The position numbers were made by a program, and so were the translations under genes. The notes beneath the pieces are model-generated. The model made no database searches, was not told the DNA's origin, and saw only the letters and a list, made by a program, of their open reading frames with translations. From the IMG/VR virus record IMGVR_UViG_3300036845_000567, positions 1 to 36,786 of that record: DNA of 36,786 nucleotides; one strand, given 5' to 3'. Of this stretch, positions 1-7,172 are shown piece by piece (the stretch's first letter is position 1; each line of letters begins with the position of its first letter). The DNA comes from a virus.

Positions 1-127
1 AGATCGATACCATCTAATTCTTTAATAGCTCTTACAAGGTTAAGGATGGCCGCATCGCGATCTTTTTCTGCCTCGGCACGTCTTTCTACGGCGAGAGCTT
101 TATTTTCTTCTACGCGGCTTACACGTT
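1..127. repeat. 127-bp terminal direct repeat, left copy
   Basis: Bases 1-127 are identical to 36660-36786. The repeat lies inside the portal coding frame, and joining the ends keeps that frame open, so the molecule is circular or terminally redundant with a unique length of 36,659 bp. An overlap of exactly 127 bases matches a common assembler k-mer, so this is more likely an assembly overlap than a physical phage end. Confidence 0.95.
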
Positions 128-1928
128 CTAATCCTAGGCCTCGGTCCGCAACAGCTCTGGCTTGAGCAAGTTGGGTACGAGCTTGTTGTTCTTGCATAGC
201 ACCTTGAAGTTGTTGTTGCTGCATTTGCTGCTGAGCCTGTTGTTGTTTCTGAATTGCTTCAACAAGCTGCTTCTTGTTCTGTACGGTACATGCTTCAAGC
301 AATATCGTATCCGGAATCGCAACGCCTACTTCACGTAGATGTAGAAGTTGTGCAAGCTGCATTTGTCGTTGGGTGGTCGTATTAAATCCTTCTTCAACTG
401 CAGCGTCATAACGCCCAAAGGCCTTGTTATAGAACTGTGCAGCGGGCTCTTTACCCTCTAGAATTTTTTTAACCTTACCGGGAGTAAAATTAGTCTGAAT
501 AAGATCCAGACAGAGCTTTCCAAGTAACTTTTGAGCTCTGTCTAATTGATCAAAAAGCACTTGTAACGTTGTAAGGCCAGCACCTTGTCTAAGCATCGAT
601 AGGATGCCTGCTTTGTCATCTTGGGCGCTGCCCAAAAGTTCTTCGTTCACACCCGAAATTTGACTAATTTCTTCTCCCAAAATCTGAGAGAGTTGGATCA
701 TGGATGGTGGGATCTGGGGCGGGATGATCTGCTCGACGTCCGACATGAGGGCTTCGTCCTTGAGTGCGAGACCACGACCCTGACCGGAAAGAAATACGTC
801 TTTCGGATTAACGAGTGCGTTTTCTTTGTACTTCCACCCGGATGTAATCTGTGACTCCAGGATATCGAGTTCGATAACTTTACGGCGATTATACAAGAAC
901 TGAGAGTCACGTAAGCCGCGAACCACACCCTGCACACGGAATGGCATATAGGGCATTTGAGGCGCGTAATAAGCAAAGACAGGTATAAACGGGTACGAGT
1001 CAACGCCCATCGGATTCGGTCCATCAAACATCACCTTACCTTGAATAACTATTGCAAGATTTACCGTCGGTATCTCCTGTTCAATAATGGTAACACTAGG
1101 GTGATAGAATAGGAATTCCTTGAGCATGTCATCATTACCGCGCCACTCCATGGTTTCCCCGGTCTGTGGATCGGCTAACATCTTCTGCGTGCGATAGTCT
1201 CTATAGTAAAATTCGTCATACGTAAGTAGGTTTTTCATGCCATAATTGTAGCTCTCAGGCATAAATTGGAATTTCCCATCCCGGCCAGTACCGCTGTCAT
1301 TCCCGATAAGACCCAATATCTCATCTGATTTTGTTGGCATAAGAGAAATACATTCTCTCTTAGTCAAAAATGATCTCTTCCAAATAGCGTTACAGTCGGA
1401 TAGGTCTTGTTTCCTGAAATAAGGATCTATTAAAAAGCTATTATAGCTGCAGTTATCTACGCGAATATTTCCTGAAACAGGATCTTGCCGGTAGTCCATC
1501 CAGACTTGGAGCAAGTTCATTCCCGTGACTAATGCACCTTCGAATGACTCAGATATGGTCTCGAGTATACCCTCTTGGTTATTAAGCCAGAGTAAAATTT
1601 TTGTAAACTGATCAGCAGTCTCCGCATCGGCGTTCTCAACAGGAGTGACTATCGTCGACTTTCTATTGCGCCGCTGATAGCCGCTTATCATGTTAATGAC
1701 GCGTCGTATACGATTGAAGTTAAATTGTCTTCTTCTGTTCGCCGGTAAATTCCCATAGAGATCATTCCATAGGGTCTGGTCACCTGCGTGAAAACGCGTA
1801 TCGGTGTCCGCCTCACCCCAAAATGATTGATTAATGGTAATACTCTCCGCGTAGAACGCTTCCATCTTGCTTAAGATAGGTCTATCTCGTTCATCGTAGT
1901 ACTGCGGTCCAAGCTGGGGGAATAGCAT
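1..1928 (-). CDS. Portal protein, N-terminal ~642 residues (continues at 36659-36563 across the circular join)
   Basis: Translating from the ATG at 1928, which follows a strong GAGGAG site, gives an open frame starting MLFPQLGPQYYDERD. It runs to base 1 and continues through the join to a stop at 36563, 674 residues in total. The portal is the dodecameric ring at the capsid vertex through which DNA is packaged and ejected, and it binds the terminase. The call rests on length, on the early segment with NRIRRVINMISGYQRRNR, typical of P22-type podovirus portals, and on the neighbourhood. Residues about 555-590 are very Gln-rich and start a long predicted coiled coil or barrel that reaches the C-terminus, as in P22-like portals. 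A divergent promoter lies just upstream. Family assignment is from recognition, not a search. Confidence 0.88.
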   Translation of the reverse strand, partial: MLFPQLGPQYYDERDRPILSKMEAFYAESITINQSFWGEADTDTRFHAGDQTLWNDLYGNLPANRRRQFNFNRIRRVINMISGYQRRNRKSTIVTPVENADAETADQFTKILLWLNNQEGILETISESFEGALVTGMNLLQVWMDYRQDPVSGNIRVDNCSYNSFLIDPYFRKQDLSDCNAIWKRSFLTKRECISLMPTKSDEILGLIGNDSGTGRDGKFQFMPESYNYGMKNLLTYDEFYYRDYRTQKMLADPQTGETMEWRGNDDMLKEFLFYHPSVTIIEQEIPTVNLAIVIQGKVMFDGPNPMGVDSYPFIPVFAYYAPQMPYMPFRVQGVVRGLRDSQFLYNRRKVIELDILESQITSGWKYKENALVNPKDVFLSGQGRGLALKDEALMSDVEQIIPPQIPPSMIQLSQILGEEISQISGVNEELLGSAQDDKAGILSMLRQGAGLTTLQVLFDQLDRAQKLLGKLCLDLIQTNFTPGKVKKILEGKEPAAQFYNKAFGRYDAAVEEGFNTTTQRQMQLAQLLHLREVGVAIPDTILLEACTVQNKKQLVEAIQKQQQAQQQMQQQQLQGAMQEQQARTQLAQARAVADRGLGLERVSRVEENKALAVERRAEAEKDRDAAILNLVRAIKELDGID

Positions 1929-1960
1929 AGGCTCTCCTCAAGTGAATAATTATCAGTCGT

Positions 1961-1989
1961 AGAATAGTCATTTGCACCGCCATAATCAA
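1961..1989 (-). promoter_or_regulatory. Putative sigma70-type promoter for the portal operon
   Basis: On the minus strand TTGATT (1989-1984) is followed after 17 bases by TATTCT (1966-1961). The portal start codon is 33 bases beyond the -10 box. It is back to back with the plus-strand promoter at 2005-2032, so portal and the plus-strand membrane-protein genes are transcribed divergently. Confidence 0.45.
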
Positions 1990-2004
1990 GAGTTTTTGTT
2001 TTTA

Positions 2005-2032
2005 TTGCCATATATATCTAGACGGGTATAAT
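2005..2032 (+). promoter_or_regulatory. Strong sigma70-type promoter for the plus-strand membrane-protein operon
   Basis: TTGCCA (2005-2010), a 16-base spacer, then a perfect TATAAT (2027-2032). The predicted transcript starts near 2039, which puts the upstream in-frame ATG at 2038 outside the message and supports the start at 2119 for the first gene. Confidence 0.7.
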
Positions 2033-2040
2033 GTTACATG

Positions 2041-2082
2041 GATGAATTTGTATCCATTGGTGTATTACCGCCAAAATTCATC
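2041..2082 (+). other. 5'-end mRNA hairpin in the leader
   Basis: GATGAATTT (2041-2049) is exactly complementary to AAATTCATC (2074-2082), giving a 9-bp stem. The enclosed region can form a smaller GGT/ACC hairpin. It lies within a few bases of the predicted transcript start, so it could stabilise or regulate the leader. It ends 36 bases before the start codon at 2119. The role is inferred. Confidence 0.5.
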
Positions 2083-2118
2083 TTATTGTTAATCTTCTTT
2101 AAAAAGCAGGAAGTTTCC

Positions 2119-2601
2119 ATGAAGAAAATATTATCAGTTGCACTATTCGTATCGTCAATGATCGGTGGTATTAACGGAGCTGTTATTGGCCATACCGGAA
2201 AGCATTGGACAGTTACGGAACACGACAGAAGTTATAAAGTGGGGAGAGATTGTATTGATGGGACGCTCGTAAACGTCAATAAATACAATATGGCTCGATT
2301 TCTACAGAAAGGTAGAATCCAAGCTACCAAGATGAATGATGGTCAGTATATGCTACGTGGCCATATTAATGGACCTGGTGGCGCAGTATTTGGCGCAATA
2401 GGTGGAGCTTATATTGCTAAGTTCTCGGTTCATTTCTTGGGCCAGAGCGCAATGTTTATCGCTGCCGCTTGCACGGGGCCAGCCTTCCCGGTAACCCTAG
2501 CAGCTCTTGAAGCGACCTTCATTGGTCCACTAGAAGCTGCTAGCAATGTTGCTGCGGTAGGAGGTACCATTCTTGGTGCTGTCATAACAGGTCCTGTGTA
2601 G
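2119..2601 (+). CDS. Putative secreted or membrane protein with Gly-rich hydrophobic C-terminus
   Basis: A 160-residue protein starting MKKILSVALFVSSM. The ATG at 2119 is preceded by AGGA at suitable spacing; an ATG further upstream at 2038 coincides with the predicted transcription start and is rejected. Residues 1-21 look like a signal peptide (Lys-Lys, hydrophobic core, small residues). The middle is polar. Residues about 85-160 are hydrophobic and rich in Gly and Ala, with glycine-zipper spacing (GAVFGAIGGAYIA), as in membrane-inserting proteins. It is the first gene of a two-gene operon with a three-helix membrane protein and has its own promoter and terminator, opposite to all neighbours. 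Lysis, membrane modification or superinfection exclusion are possible. I do not recognise the family. Confidence 0.75.
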   Translation: MKKILSVALFVSSMIGGINGAVIGHTGKHWTVTEHDRSYKVGRDCIDGTLVNVNKYNMARFLQKGRIQATKMNDGQYMLRGHINGPGGAVFGAIGGAYIAKFSVHFLGQSAMFIAAACTGPAFPVTLAALEATFIGPLEAASNVAAVGGTILGAVITGPV

Positions 2602-2603
2602 CG

Positions 2604-2876
2604 ATGTACTATTGGTATGAAATATTGTTCATGCAAATTATGACGTGGACAGCGGTGTATATTCTTTCTAATCGATTTAATATACGACCATATGAGCACA
2701 AATATGCGGCTAGATTGGTGATAGCATTTACCTTCATGGCTATTGGGCTGAGATTGATCTTTGGCCCACCAATAACAATGGATATAGCCCTGACAATAAA
2801 CTATTTCCAGCAAATGATTATAGCTTGCACGCTATGGACAATTATTTACATGCAATTAAGTCGGTTAACTAGGTAA
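2604..2876 (+). CDS. Small three-helix membrane protein, holin candidate
   Basis: A 90-residue protein starting two bases after the previous stop, with little Shine-Dalgarno signal of its own, which suggests translational coupling. Three hydrophobic segments fit transmembrane helices at about residues 6-22, 36-54 and 63-84, ending in a short basic tail (QLSRLTR). Size, helix count and charged tail are like class I holins, which form the membrane holes that release the endolysin. No endolysin gene is visible next to it, so the assignment is tentative. A plus-strand terminator follows immediately. Confidence 0.7.
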   Translation: MYYWYEILFMQIMTWTAVYILSNRFNIRPYEHKYAARLVIAFTFMAIGLRLIFGPPITMDIALTINYFQQMIIACTLWTIIYMQLSRLTR

Positions 2877-2880
2877 GACT

Positions 2881-2916
2881 AACTCCCTCTGTATGGATCA
2901 GGGGGAGTTTTTTATT
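2881..2916 (+). terminator. Rho-independent terminator of the plus-strand operon
   Basis: AACTCCC (2881-2887) pairs with GGGAGTT (2903-2909) and is followed by TTTTTATT. The U-tract is on the plus-strand side only, so it terminates the membrane-protein operon. It sits against the stop of the converging minus-strand gene at 2915. Confidence 0.85.
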
Positions 2917-3223
2917 ATGCATCAGATTTTTCTTCTAGCCCCTTAAATATTTTCCTACAGTTCTCTTCGGTCCACTGTATTACAGCAGAGTACTCATTGA
3001 ATTCCTCACGCAGTAGGCCTAGGAATGGATGTAGGGATAACATAAGATCGAGGATGTGGTTAGCACGGTCTTGCGCAACGGGATCTGGCTTTACCCCGTC
3101 CTCGTTCGCCTTTTTCATCATGGTGTGAAAATCCACAAAGAGGCGATTAAGGGATTGTAGGTTTGCTTCCAATATCATGCGCAACGCGTTATGTGAGTCA
3201 AGTAGGGGTAGGTCTTTAATCAT
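2915..3223 (-). CDS. Hypothetical protein, helical
   Basis: A 102-residue protein with an AGGA site just before the ATG at 3223. It is mainly predicted helix with regularly spaced Leu residues (SLNRLFVDFH, ILDLMLSLHPFLGLL) and no membrane segment, Cys cluster or familiar motif. It is the last gene of the long minus-strand block that contains the large terminase, and it converges on the plus-strand membrane operon. No function can be assigned. Confidence 0.75.
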   Translation of the reverse strand: MIKDLPLLDSHNALRMILEANLQSLNRLFVDFHTMMKKANEDGVKPDPVAQDRANHILDLMLSLHPFLGLLREEFNEYSAVIQWTEENCRKIFKGLEEKSDA

Positions 3224-3236
3224 GGCTCTTCCTTTT

Positions 3237-3584
3237 TTACAATGATTCTAAATCAAGTATACCAAGATTTCTGAAGGACATATGTTGAGGGTTTGAGCAC
3301 ATTTTATTGCCGCAGCGGGGTTTAGGAGTTTTATCTTTATCATAGGGAATATTTACCGTATGGCAGTATATATAAGCGCGCACTGAGAAGCTTCTTCCTG
3401 AAGAGGTGAAGGTGTATGATTTCAGCAACCAGCATCCTGAGTGATGGATGTATACGCAATTTTTTGCCTTACACAGGTCTGAGCAGAAAAATGATTTGCC
3501 CGCGGGAACTACCCACAACTGTAGATCTGCTAATGAGACATCGCGTTTACAGAATAAGCACTTGGCGAAATCGAATTTCTTCAT
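3237..3584 (-). CDS. HNH/His-Me finger endonuclease-like protein with a degenerate core
   Basis: A 115-residue Cys-rich protein. An N-terminal zinc-site pattern (C9, C12, C34, C38, C43) precedes a region resembling the zinc-binding loop of phage HNH endonucleases: HSGCW at about 48-52, then C91..C96-S-N-P-Q-H101, matching the usual C-x(3-4)-C-x-N-P-x-H signature. The basic Arg-Ala-His segment expected between them appears as RAYIYCH, so the first catalytic His seems to be lost or displaced. The start at 3584 overlaps the end of the upstream gene. HNH proteins often neighbour terminases and can help in DNA end cleavage; here the terminase is one gene away. An inactive zinc-binding protein is also possible. 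Confidence 0.7.
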   Translation of the reverse strand: MKKFDFAKCLFCKRDVSLADLQLWVVPAGKSFFCSDLCKAKNCVYIHHSGCWLLKSYTFTSSGRSFSVRAYIYCHTVNIPYDKDKTPKPRCGNKMCSNPQHMSFRNLGILDLESL

Positions 3585-3586
3585 GG

Positions 3587-3988
3587 TTAATCATCAGAAA
3601 CAGGAGCAGAAATTTTTGAACGCAGTTTTTCTATCGCATTATATTTCTTACAGAAATCCTTTATTCTTTTGTTGTAACTTTTTATATAATGATCAATTTC
3701 TGGTTCAATACGCCCACAATCGATACGCTCTATACTTCTTAATGCGCAGTTTTTTAATCCTATAAGGTCGTTTATAACAACCCAAATCTTATATTTGTCG
3801 TCGTATTTTATATCAGAAAGCAACATCTCGTTGCACACTAAATTAAGCAGATCGATTTTGTTTATTATATCTTGCAATGCTAGATATTTTGGCAGCACCA
3901 ACTGTTCCTGGACCTTTATCGCCCTATTTGCCTCATATTGTTTTATTTTATCCTGGATATAACCCAATATTCTCATAACTATACTCAT
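3587..3988 (-). CDS. Hypothetical protein
   Basis: A 133-residue protein with a clear AGGAG site before the ATG at 3988, which is 8 bases after the terminase stop. The sequence is basic and helix-rich, with a possible amphipathic N-terminal helix (MSIVMRILGYIQDKIKQYEA) and a Lys/Arg-rich C-terminus (IKSYNKRIKDFCKKYN). No catalytic motif or membrane segment is evident. It lies directly downstream of the large terminase in the same transcript. I do not recognise it. Confidence 0.75.
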   Translation of the reverse strand: MSIVMRILGYIQDKIKQYEANRAIKVQEQLVLPKYLALQDIINKIDLLNLVCNEMLLSDIKYDDKYKIWVVINDLIGLKNCALRSIERIDCGRIEPEIDHYIKSYNKRIKDFCKKYNAIEKLRSKISAPVSDD

Positions 3989-3996
3989 TGCTCTCC

Positions 3997-5352
3997 TTAA
4001 TAATCAGGCAAATCATCCCTAAAGACAGAGGGTAAATTGCTATTTGTGCCATACATCGCTTCCCGGTATCGCTGTTCCAATGCCTCAGGGCTACTTCCAT
4101 CACGAGTCTTGGGTAGTGATATGGCCAAATATCTCATTGCATCGGCAAAATGACTTGACCAGTCATGAAGTGGGCGTGATTTATAAACCTTTTTCTTAAT
4201 ATCATATTCTTGCCGATAGTTTCCTAGGGCCTTAATTAATGGAGCGCATTGTTTCTCATCTATCCAACACTTAGAAAAACAACTTCTAACAGATTCTATG
4301 CCGTCTTCAATGGCAAGATTAGGCGCAACGGTGAAATTTATTCCCAGTTGCTTTGCTTTTTCTATACGAGTCATTCCTGAGGTGAACTCACGAACCTGTA
4401 TATCGTGAGGAGCAAAATGTTTGCCATAGTCATAGGGCTTTTGATTAACCACTTTTATATAGTGTTCTAATCCTTCTTTAGAATTTTCATAACAGTCAAT
4501 TATGCGCACAGTCTGGCCAATAGTTTGAAAGAAAATTATGGTCGTAGAATCCCTGATACCCAGGTCGAAACTTGAATGCACTTTGAATGCGCTTTCCCAA
4601 GGAACCATTCCTATTTGGCCTTTAAGTCGCATGTTATCTAGGTATTTGGCATAGTATGCACCCTCTACGCCCATAGTGAACGAAGTATAATACTCCTGTT
4701 GAATGAGATCTTCGGACATAATGCCTTCAGCTCTCTCACGTTCTATTTCATGAAAGGGAATGTGATGGGTATCCTCAATAGTTAATTTATAACAGAACCA
4801 GTCTGGCGAATGTTGGGCAATTTGGTACAACTCCCAGAGGTGATTCTTGCCGCGAGGAGTAGATAAGAATAGGGCCCAGCCATTATTCGCAGCCAAAATA
4901 GGGCGAATAAACTGATAAGCACGTGGGTCCTGAAGAGCGTATTCAGAAAATACACATCCCCTGGGATTGGTTCCCATAAGGTTGTCATAATTATCAGACC
5001 CTACAATTTGAAGGATAGAACCATTTACAAATCGAATTTTCATGTCTGATGAGTTTGTGCTGTCAATAACTTTATCGGGAATAAAATCCAGAAAGCGAAT
5101 GCCTTGGTTAGTAATACTATCCCAAATGACGCGACGTCCTTGCATAAAGGTTGGAAATATATAGTAATAGACACCTATTTTCTCAAGTGCAGCGCGAATA
5201 CAAAGGTTGAAACCACAGACGTCTTTACCCGCGCGCCTTGGAAGTATGGCTAATACTCGGCGATACTTCTTGTTTTCAATAGCATCAAAGATGGGTAGTT
5301 GATAGGGGCGGGGCTTAAATTTGTTTAACTTGACTATGGTTTCAACCGACAT
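3997..5352 (-). CDS. terL: Terminase large subunit
   Basis: A 451-residue packaging motor. The N-terminal ATPase has a Walker A-like PRRAGKD at residues 38-44, Walker B with catalytic Glu in VFSEYAL (E137) and coupling motif LFLSTPRGKN at about 161-170. The C-terminal RNase H-like nuclease has Asp residues in SSFDLG (D263), APHD (D317) and SSHFADAMRYL (D404). With the portal it translocates DNA into the prohead and cuts it to length. Length fits the family, and the start has a GGGAGAGAT site close to the ATG. The circular contig suggests headful-type ends, which is inference. A probable small subunit is at 8955-9437, unusually distant. Confidence 0.95.
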   Translation of the reverse strand: MSVETIVKLNKFKPRPYQLPIFDAIENKKYRRVLAILPRRAGKDVCGFNLCIRAALEKIGVYYYIFPTFMQGRRVIWDSITNQGIRFLDFIPDKVIDSTNSSDMKIRFVNGSILQIVGSDNYDNLMGTNPRGCVFSEYALQDPRAYQFIRPILAANNGWALFLSTPRGKNHLWELYQIAQHSPDWFCYKLTIEDTHHIPFHEIERERAEGIMSEDLIQQEYYTSFTMGVEGAYYAKYLDNMRLKGQIGMVPWESAFKVHSSFDLGIRDSTTIIFFQTIGQTVRIIDCYENSKEGLEHYIKVVNQKPYDYGKHFAPHDIQVREFTSGMTRIEKAKQLGINFTVAPNLAIEDGIESVRSCFSKCWIDEKQCAPLIKALGNYRQEYDIKKKVYKSRPLHDWSSHFADAMRYLAISLPKTRDGSSPEALEQRYREAMYGTNSNLPSVFRDDLPDY

Positions 5353-5417
5353 ATCTCTCCCAATATGTGATTATTCTTATGCTAGAACTAAGTAGTTTTT
5401 TTAGTATCTAGAACTTT

Positions 5418-5666
5418 CTAGTCCTTATCGTCGTAATAAAAGAGATCCCTAAAAAACTGTACGTTGGTGAGGTCGCTGTATATTTCGTCTACGTAAGTCT
5501 CACAATCACAAACATGTATGCTTCTAGTTCTAATTCTTCTCATTAGTTCTTGGACATTGTCAATATACTGAAAGATAATGATTAGATCTTCCTTTTTGAC
5601 AACACCATCTTTTTCGATCTTTTCTAATGTGTCGTGGAAGTCTTTTTTTATGAACATCGTACCCAT
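5418..5666 (-). CDS. Small acidic hypothetical protein
   Basis: An 82-residue protein with a good AGGAG site before the ATG at 5666. It is mixed-charge and helix-rich with an acidic end (FRDLFYYDDKD) and one CDC motif. No membrane segment. The 65-base spacer to terL contains repeated CTAGAA/TTCTAG elements, including the palindrome CTAGAAAGTTCTAG just after this gene's stop. Family not recognised. Confidence 0.7.
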   Translation of the reverse strand: MGTMFIKKDFHDTLEKIEKDGVVKKEDLIIIFQYIDNVQELMRRIRTRSIHVCDCETYVDEIYSDLTNVQFFRDLFYYDDKD

Positions 5667-5738
5667 AATTACTCCTAATGGTTCTTCTGCTCTTACTAGT
5701 TTAGTAGGAAGGGTAGGGAACGTCTATTATTATCAGAA

Positions 5739-6038
5739 TCATATCTTGTCCTGTTCTTCGATAGATATCTTGGGCCAATTCTTAAACCTGTTACGATACT
5801 CTTGGTCTGATAATATGTTTCTAGCTATTTGATCTATACGTTTTTGTTCTTGTAGGCGCATAGCTTGCATATCCATTTCCTGAGCGTACTTAACAATCTT
5901 AAGTAACACATAGGCGGCCAGCAACCAAAAAATGAGATAGAAAGCATATCCTACCATTCTATCCAGGAACCAATAGAACCCTACTTGTGATGCCTTGTCT
6001 CCAGCGAGCTCAATAAGCTTATTTAGTGAATTTTCCAT
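5739..6038 (-). CDS. Single-pass membrane protein with charged C-terminal domain
   Basis: A 99-residue protein with one strong hydrophobic segment at residues 28-49 (aromatic-rich, VGYAFYLIFWLLAAYVLL). It is flanked by an N-terminal polar helix and a long charged helical tail (QEMDMQAMRLQEQKRIDQ). Its start lies inside the end of the upstream zinc-protein gene, a 20-base overlap that implies coupling. The layout resembles phage small holins or i-spanins, but no partner outer-membrane lipoprotein is next to it, so the role is open. Confidence 0.7.
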   Translation of the reverse strand: MENSLNKLIELAGDKASQVGFYWFLDRMVGYAFYLIFWLLAAYVLLKIVKYAQEMDMQAMRLQEQKRIDQIARNILSDQEYRNRFKNWPKISIEEQDKI

Positions 6039-6273
6039 AAAATCCTAATATATCGACATTGTCTTCAATGGGTAGCCCCATAAATTTACTAACAGCCACA
6101 TCATATTTCTGTTTAGCTTTATGATACCCGATTTTATTGCTTAGGATATTCCATTCCTTCCAACAATCACAACAGACTATCCACGATTCGATCTGGCCAC
6201 TAGAATCACTGTGTCGTTTTATACATTTATAGCGACATAGTTTGGTCTGATCGCATCTATCGCATTTCAACAT
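6019..6273 (-). CDS. Small zinc-binding protein
   Basis: An 84-residue protein with eight clustered potential metal ligands: C4, C7, C13, C17, H21, C34, C35 and C37 (KCDRCDQT, RYKCIKRH, VCCDCWKE). This suggests one or two zinc sites of the treble-clef or ribbon type. It overlaps the following membrane-protein gene by 20 bases. Such proteins in phages often bind DNA or host RNA polymerase, but no particular target can be inferred here. Confidence 0.7.
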   Translation of the reverse strand: MLKCDRCDQTKLCRYKCIKRHSDSSGQIESWIVCCDCWKEWNILSNKIGYHKAKQKYDVAVSKFMGLPIEDNVDILGFYGKFTK

Positions 6274-6300
6274 ATCGGTGCCCTTAGAATCTCCACCTAC

Positions 6301-6495
6301 TTATTGTTTATTATTCTCTCGAGCTTGCTTAAGAAAAGCCTCGGCCTTATACAATAGGCTAATATCCTTTCTTATACACTCAAATAACTTCGTTGTAGTC
6401 TTTGTTAAATTATTCTCATAAAATTTAACGCCACAATGTTCTACCATATCTCTAAATAATTTATCTTCATCTCTAAATAATTTATCTTCGTCCAT
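6301..6495 (-). CDS. Small hypothetical protein with a tandem N-terminal repeat
   Basis: A 64-residue protein with a strong GAGGA site before the ATG at 6495. Residues 2-8 (DEDKLFR) are exactly repeated at 9-15, encoded by a nearly perfect 21-base tandem duplication in the DNA, so the N-terminus was recently lengthened. The rest is charged and helical. No known motif. Confidence 0.65.
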   Translation of the reverse strand: MDEDKLFRDEDKLFRDMVEHCGVKFYENNLTKTTTKLFECIRKDISLLYKAEAFLKQARENNKQ

Positions 6496-6531
6496 ATTAT
6501 CCTCGATTGGTTATAATAACTGGCCTCACGT

Positions 6532-6660
6532 TAGAGCTTATGCAGTGTTACTGAGAAGCTTTTCAGCAAGGCCAGCAGGAATCCCACGCCGCCTTAAAAC
6601 TTACGCAGTAGAGCTTACGCAGTATTGCTTCGCAGCTCTATTGATTCGCAGTTCTAAGAA
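6532..6660. repeat. Cluster of related short repeats (left flank of a small cassette)
   Basis: The perfect 32-bp unit at 6609-6640 begins TAGAGCT and ends AGCTCTA (7-bp inverted ends) and recurs exactly at 6793-6824. A diverged copy starts at 6532 (TAGAGCTTATGCAGTGTTAC) and partial copies lie at about 6594-6610 and 6641-6656. The spacer between the genes ending at 6838 and starting at 6495 is otherwise filled only by a small Cys-rich gene. Confidence 0.8.
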
Positions 6661-6673
6661 AGGCGCAGAGAAT

Positions 6674-6793
6674 CTATTCATCCTTTTCTCCCTTTTCATC
6701 ATAGCAGTCACAAATGCAACACGAGTCGCCCCATTCCGCGTCTTCGTGTCCAGTTTCATGATTTAGACAATCGCATTCAGCGTTTTTACACAT
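6674..6793 (-). CDS. 39-residue Cys-rich small protein
   Basis: The ATG at 6793 touches the end of the 32-bp repeat and opens a 39-codon frame to TAG at 6674. It has seven Cys in two groups (C2, C7, C9 and C25, C26, C28, C30) plus H12 and H16, spaced like a small zinc knuckle (ECDCLNH and CCICDC). The composition is strongly acidic. There is no canonical Shine-Dalgarno; the repeat occupies that position. The coding call rests on the clustered metal-ligand pattern. The overlapping plus-strand frame lacks such structure. Confidence 0.5.
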   Translation of the reverse strand: MCKNAECDCLNHETGHEDAEWGDSCCICDCYDEKGEKDE

Positions 6794-6824
6794 AGAGCTT
6801 ACGCAGTATTGCTTCGCAGCTCTA
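6793..6824. repeat. 32-bp repeat, right copy
   Basis: This is identical over 32 bases to 6609-6640, including the 7-bp inverted ends TAGAGCT/AGCTCTA that could form a hairpin. The two copies bracket the Cys-rich gene at 6674-6793, so the unit looks like a repeat-flanked insertion. Confidence 0.85.
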
Positions 6825-6837
6825 GGATTGCCTTTAC

Positions 6838-7158
6838 TCACACACTTTGCGCCTTAACTAAAGCATCAATAAAATCAGGTAAATGGTGCACGTATTTCAA
6901 CCGTAACTCTGAAGTGCATTCTATGAAGGGTCGGGCAGGGACGCCCTTCGCCCACAAGTGCAGCCTAAATTTATCGTTGCGTATGCCCCAAAAAAGGATA
7001 TCTGGGGTGTTGGGAATCTTCCATTTGAATTCTCTTTTAAAAGCAGATAGATAGAGCGCTGATTCCGACCTATCTATAGCAGATGAAGCAGTATCAAGCA
7101 GTTTCTTAAGCGCAGTGCTTTTCTCTTCTAATCTTGCTAATGATTCTTCTAAACTCAT
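6838..7158 (-). CDS. Hypothetical protein
   Basis: A 106-residue protein with AGGAG before the ATG at 7158. The first 35 residues form a probable coiled coil (SLEESLARLEEKSTALKKLL). The remainder is a mixed alpha/beta domain with aromatic and basic residues (DILFWGIRNDKFRLHLWAKG). It directly follows the gene at 7173-7511, probably in the same transcript. No family recognised. Confidence 0.75.
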   Translation of the reverse strand: MSLEESLARLEEKSTALKKLLDTASSAIDRSESALYLSAFKREFKWKIPNTPDILFWGIRNDKFRLHLWAKGVPARPFIECTSELRLKYVHHLPDFIDALVKAQSV

Positions 7159-7172
7159 ATAACTCCTAAAGT

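Noticed and set aside
1872-2011. 46-codon minus-strand frame (starting MAIKTKTLDYGG) overlapping the portal start
   Set aside because: No ribosome site; it begins in the opposite promoter's -35 region and ends inside portal coding sequence.
2038-2118. Upstream start for the signal-peptide protein
   Set aside because: The ATG at 2038 coincides with the predicted transcription start and would place a second hydrophobic stretch before the signal peptide; the ATG at 2119 has a ribosome site.
6545-6766. Plus-strand 73-codon frame in the repeat region
   Set aside because: It runs through the repeats and is antisense to the Cys-rich frame; no ribosome site and no structured composition.
6532-6824. 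CRISPR-like array from the repeated 32-mers
   Set aside because: Only two exact copies 152 bases apart with a probable gene between; no regular spacers.
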